From JACQHC01 sp035559715 (lineage in GTDB: Bacteria; Gemmatimonadota; Gemmatimonadetes; Gemmatimonadales; GWC2-71-9): 64,000 bases of DNA. A model generated the notes under the pieces. The model did no database searches. It saw only the letters and a list, made by a program, of their open reading frames with translations, and had not been told where the DNA came from. Where the stretch lies: positions 1-64,000 of the forward strand of contig DATMAW010000161.1 of NCBI GenBank assembly GCA_035559715.1, read 5' to 3'. Each line of letters starts with the position of its first letter. Position 1 is the stretch's first letter. Positions 62,075-64,000 of this stretch are shown piece by piece. Both the position numbers and the translations under genes were made by a program.

Positions 62075-62373
62075 AAGTGCTCCTCATGAGACTGCCAGAG
62101 TAAGGCGGCCGAACGCAACCGCCGGGGTCGCGAAACCGCCAGCTCTTAGCTGTGTCGTGGCAATAGGATGCGAGCCAGAGCGCGCGTGCGTCAACGCCGC
62201 CTAAAGATCCCTTCACGGTCATTTCCGGCTGCGCTCCGCCGTTTTCCTTTAAATCACAACACCGAACGACGCGAACGGCCCGCCGCGTAGCGGCACGCGG
62301 CTGCGAGGCGCCCTTGAAGCCCTCCACGCTTCCGCCCGCAAACGGGCCGCCGCGCACAGCGAGAGAGTTACCG

Positions 62374-64000
62374 ATGACGATGACACCCGTCGCGACGGTC
62401 GCCCCCACCGCCTTGCCGGAACGCGATGAGCCGGCCTCGAAGGAACCCGCCGTGCTCCGCGTTCCCGAGCATACGATCGAGATCGTCTCCGACTCCGGCG
62501 AGGGCGCGCAACGCTGCGGCCAGATTCTCGGCCTGGTCTCGGCCCGCATGGGGAACGGCGTGTGGACCGTGGAGATCATCCCCGCCGAGATCCAGCCACC
62601 CGCGCGCACGCCCGGCGGAGCGAGCGGCAATCGCGTTCGCATCGGCACCGAGCCGGTGACCAATTGGGGCGACGCCGCGAATCTCGTGGTGGCCTTCAAC
62701 GAGCAAGTCCTGCTGGCGCGCCATCGGCTCGACGCGCTGGCCGAGGACGCGATCATCCTTCTCGAAGACATGTGGGCGGATCACGCCGATCCGGCCATCC
62801 GTGACGCCTGGACGAAGGCCATGGCGGAGCTGTCGCAGCGGCGCTATCGGATCGTGCGCGTGCCGATGGAGGAGCAATGCCTCACGATCGTGGACGACGC
62901 GCGCCGCGGCAAGAACATGTTCGCGCTCGGACTGTTGTCGTGGGTGTACTTCCGCGACGCTGAAAAAACGCGCGCGACGATTCGCCAGGCGTTCCGTAAG
63001 AAGGCGGCCGAGGTCGCCGATCAGAACGTGCGACTGTTCGACCTGGGATACGCGTGGGCCGCCGAGCACCTCAAGTTCCGCATCGAAGTGCCCGCCAAGC
63101 CCAGCACGCGGCGCATGGTGGTGATGAATGGCAATCAGGCCGTGGCGTTGGGCGCGATTGCCGCGGGTATGGAACTCTGCGCCATGTATCCCATCACCCC
63201 GGCAACGTCGGTGTCACACTACCTGGGCGAGATCTTCGAGAGCTACGGCGGGATCGTGCATCAGGCCGAGGACGAAATCGCGGCGGCCGGCGTGGCGCTC
63301 GGCGCCTCGTTCGCGGGGAAGACCGCGTTCACCGTGACGTCGGGACCGGGCATGGCGCTCAAGACCGAGTTCATCGGCCTCGCCATCATGACCGAAACGC
63401 CGCTCGTGGTCGTGGACGTGCAGCGGGGCGGCCCGAGCACCGGGCTCCCGACCAAGGTGGAGCAGTCCGACTTGCTCGCCGCGCTGTTCGGCCAGCCGGG
63501 CGACGCGCCGCGCATCGTCGTCGCACCAGCCACCATCGAGGAATGCTTCCACGTCATGACCACGGCGCGCCGGCTCGCAGAAGCGTTCCGCACCGTCGTG
63601 ATCGTGCTGACGGACGCGAACCTCGCCACCGGCGTGCAACCGTTCCCGCGGCCCGAGCCGCTGGCAACGTGGCAGGGGCCGCCGCCGGACCTGGCGCCGG
63701 TGCCCGAGGGCACGCGGCCCTACGAGTGGGACCCAGAGACCGGCCTCTCGCGCCGCGTGATCCCGGGGCAACCCGCCGGGATGTTCACCGCCACCGGGCT
63801 CGCGCACGACGAGCAGAGCCGCGTGGCGTACACGCCGGAGATCAACCAGCGCGGCATGGCGATGCGGAGCCGCAAGCTCGCCGCCTTCCAGCGCACGCTC
63901 ATGCCGCCCGAGGTGTACGGACCCGAGCAAGGAGACCTGCTCGTCGTGGGCTGGGGCAGCACCAAGGGCGCGATCGAAGAAGCCGTGGATCGCGCGCGCG
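62374..64000 (+). CDS. korA: 2-oxoacid:ferredoxin oxidoreductase, fused gamma-alpha subunit (partial)
   Basis: The first 542 codons of a KorA-type subunit; the gene runs off the window. Residues about 30-215 are the gamma domain (SDSGEGAQRCGQILG), the rest the alpha domain with GNQAVALGAIAAGMELCAMY, PITPATSVSHYL, then QAEDEIAAAGVALGASFAGK and VDVQRGGPSTGLPTKVEQSD. It decarboxylates 2-oxoglutarate or a related 2-oxoacid with CoA and ferredoxin, with a TPP-binding beta subunit that should follow. The fused form is usual in aerobic bacteria. About 300 bases of non-coding sequence precede it and hold no gene I can support. Confidence 0.95.
   Translation, partial: MTMTPVATVAPTALPERDEPASKEPAVLRVPEHTIEIVSDSGEGAQRCGQILGLVSARMGNGVWTVEIIPAEIQPPARTPGGASGNRVRIGTEPVTNWGDAANLVVAFNEQVLLARHRLDALAEDAIILLEDMWADHADPAIRDAWTKAMAELSQRRYRIVRVPMEEQCLTIVDDARRGKNMFALGLLSWVYFRDAEKTRATIRQAFRKKAAEVADQNVRLFDLGYAWAAEHLKFRIEVPAKPSTRRMVVMNGNQAVALGAIAAGMELCAMYPITPATSVSHYLGEIFESYGGIVHQAEDEIAAAGVALGASFAGKTAFTVTSGPGMALKTEFIGLAIMTETPLVVVDVQRGGPSTGLPTKVEQSDLLAALFGQPGDAPRIVVAPATIEECFHVMTTARRLAEAFRTVVIVLTDANLATGVQPFPRPEPLATWQGPPPDLAPVPEGTRPYEWDPETGLSRRVIPGQPAGMFTATGLAHDEQSRVAYTPEINQRGMAMRSRKLAAFQRTLMPPEVYGPEQGDLLVVGWGSTKGAIEEAVDRAR

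Overview
The window is a gene-dense, high-GC bacterial chromosome segment carrying about 50 genes, most of them intact. I see no tRNA, rRNA, CRISPR array, insertion sequence or phage gene. Many secreted lipoproteins and outer-membrane beta-barrels (a DUF5916 protein, an Omp85 barrel fusion, a short TonB-plug lipoprotein), LVIVD/DUF305 proteins, membrane-tethered Ser/Thr kinases and a fused gamma/alpha 2-oxoacid:ferredoxin oxidoreductase subunit suggest a diderm heterotroph. The mix fits Gemmatimonadota or a related soil lineage. That is inference from gene content; no rRNA is present to confirm it.

Layout. 1-12.7 kb: alpha/beta hydrolase, YdjM-like membrane protein and gamma-glutamyltransferase in one minus-strand run; a divergent FHA-domain trypsin-like protease; DinB; a metallophosphoesterase; a membrane Ser/Thr kinase; and two convergent nucleotide-transporter-like (NTT) proteins, one with a long HEAT-like tail. 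12.8-20.0 kb: a seven-gene, translationally coupled efflux operon (TetR, TolC, HlyD, two ABC ATPases, two ABC-2 permeases) resembling cecR-ybhGFSR, headed by two identical palindromes that look like the TetR operator. 20.2-34.4 kb: beta-lactamase-fold hydrolase, HAD phosphatase, zinc-ribbon proteins, amidohydrolases, DUF305 plus LVIVD lipoproteins, an ABC exporter, beta-carbonic anhydrase, DUF5916 protein and dodecin. 34.5-38.9 kb: amidase, diguanylate cyclase, SH3b lipoprotein and the remnant of an FtsX-type permease. 38.9-46.0 kb: dicarboxylate/amino-acid symporter and mutarotase, then a sodium:solute symporter with a large secreted glycoside-hydrolase-like protein, probably a sugar-use locus.

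46.1-52.7 kb: a second kinase of the same architecture, TPR protein and EF-hand lipoprotein, an NtrC-type sigma-54 activator and an HD-GYP-like gene behind a good -24/-12 promoter; a shared 10-bp motif lies in both control regions. A broken cupin gene follows. 52.7-57.1 kb: an RND transporter, LolA-like carrier and outer-membrane barrel with overlapping start/stop codons, a plausible envelope lipid-export operon. 57.5-64 kb: a protein joining a predicted kinase-like domain to an Omp85 barrel, two small genes, a cyclase and the start of korA, cut by the window edge.

The strongest unexplained signals are a 51-bp element in three intergenic copies (47.8, 57.3 and 61.1 kb), the tandem palindromes over the TetR start, the convergent NTT pair, the kinase-like/Omp85 fusion, and the sigma-54 region.
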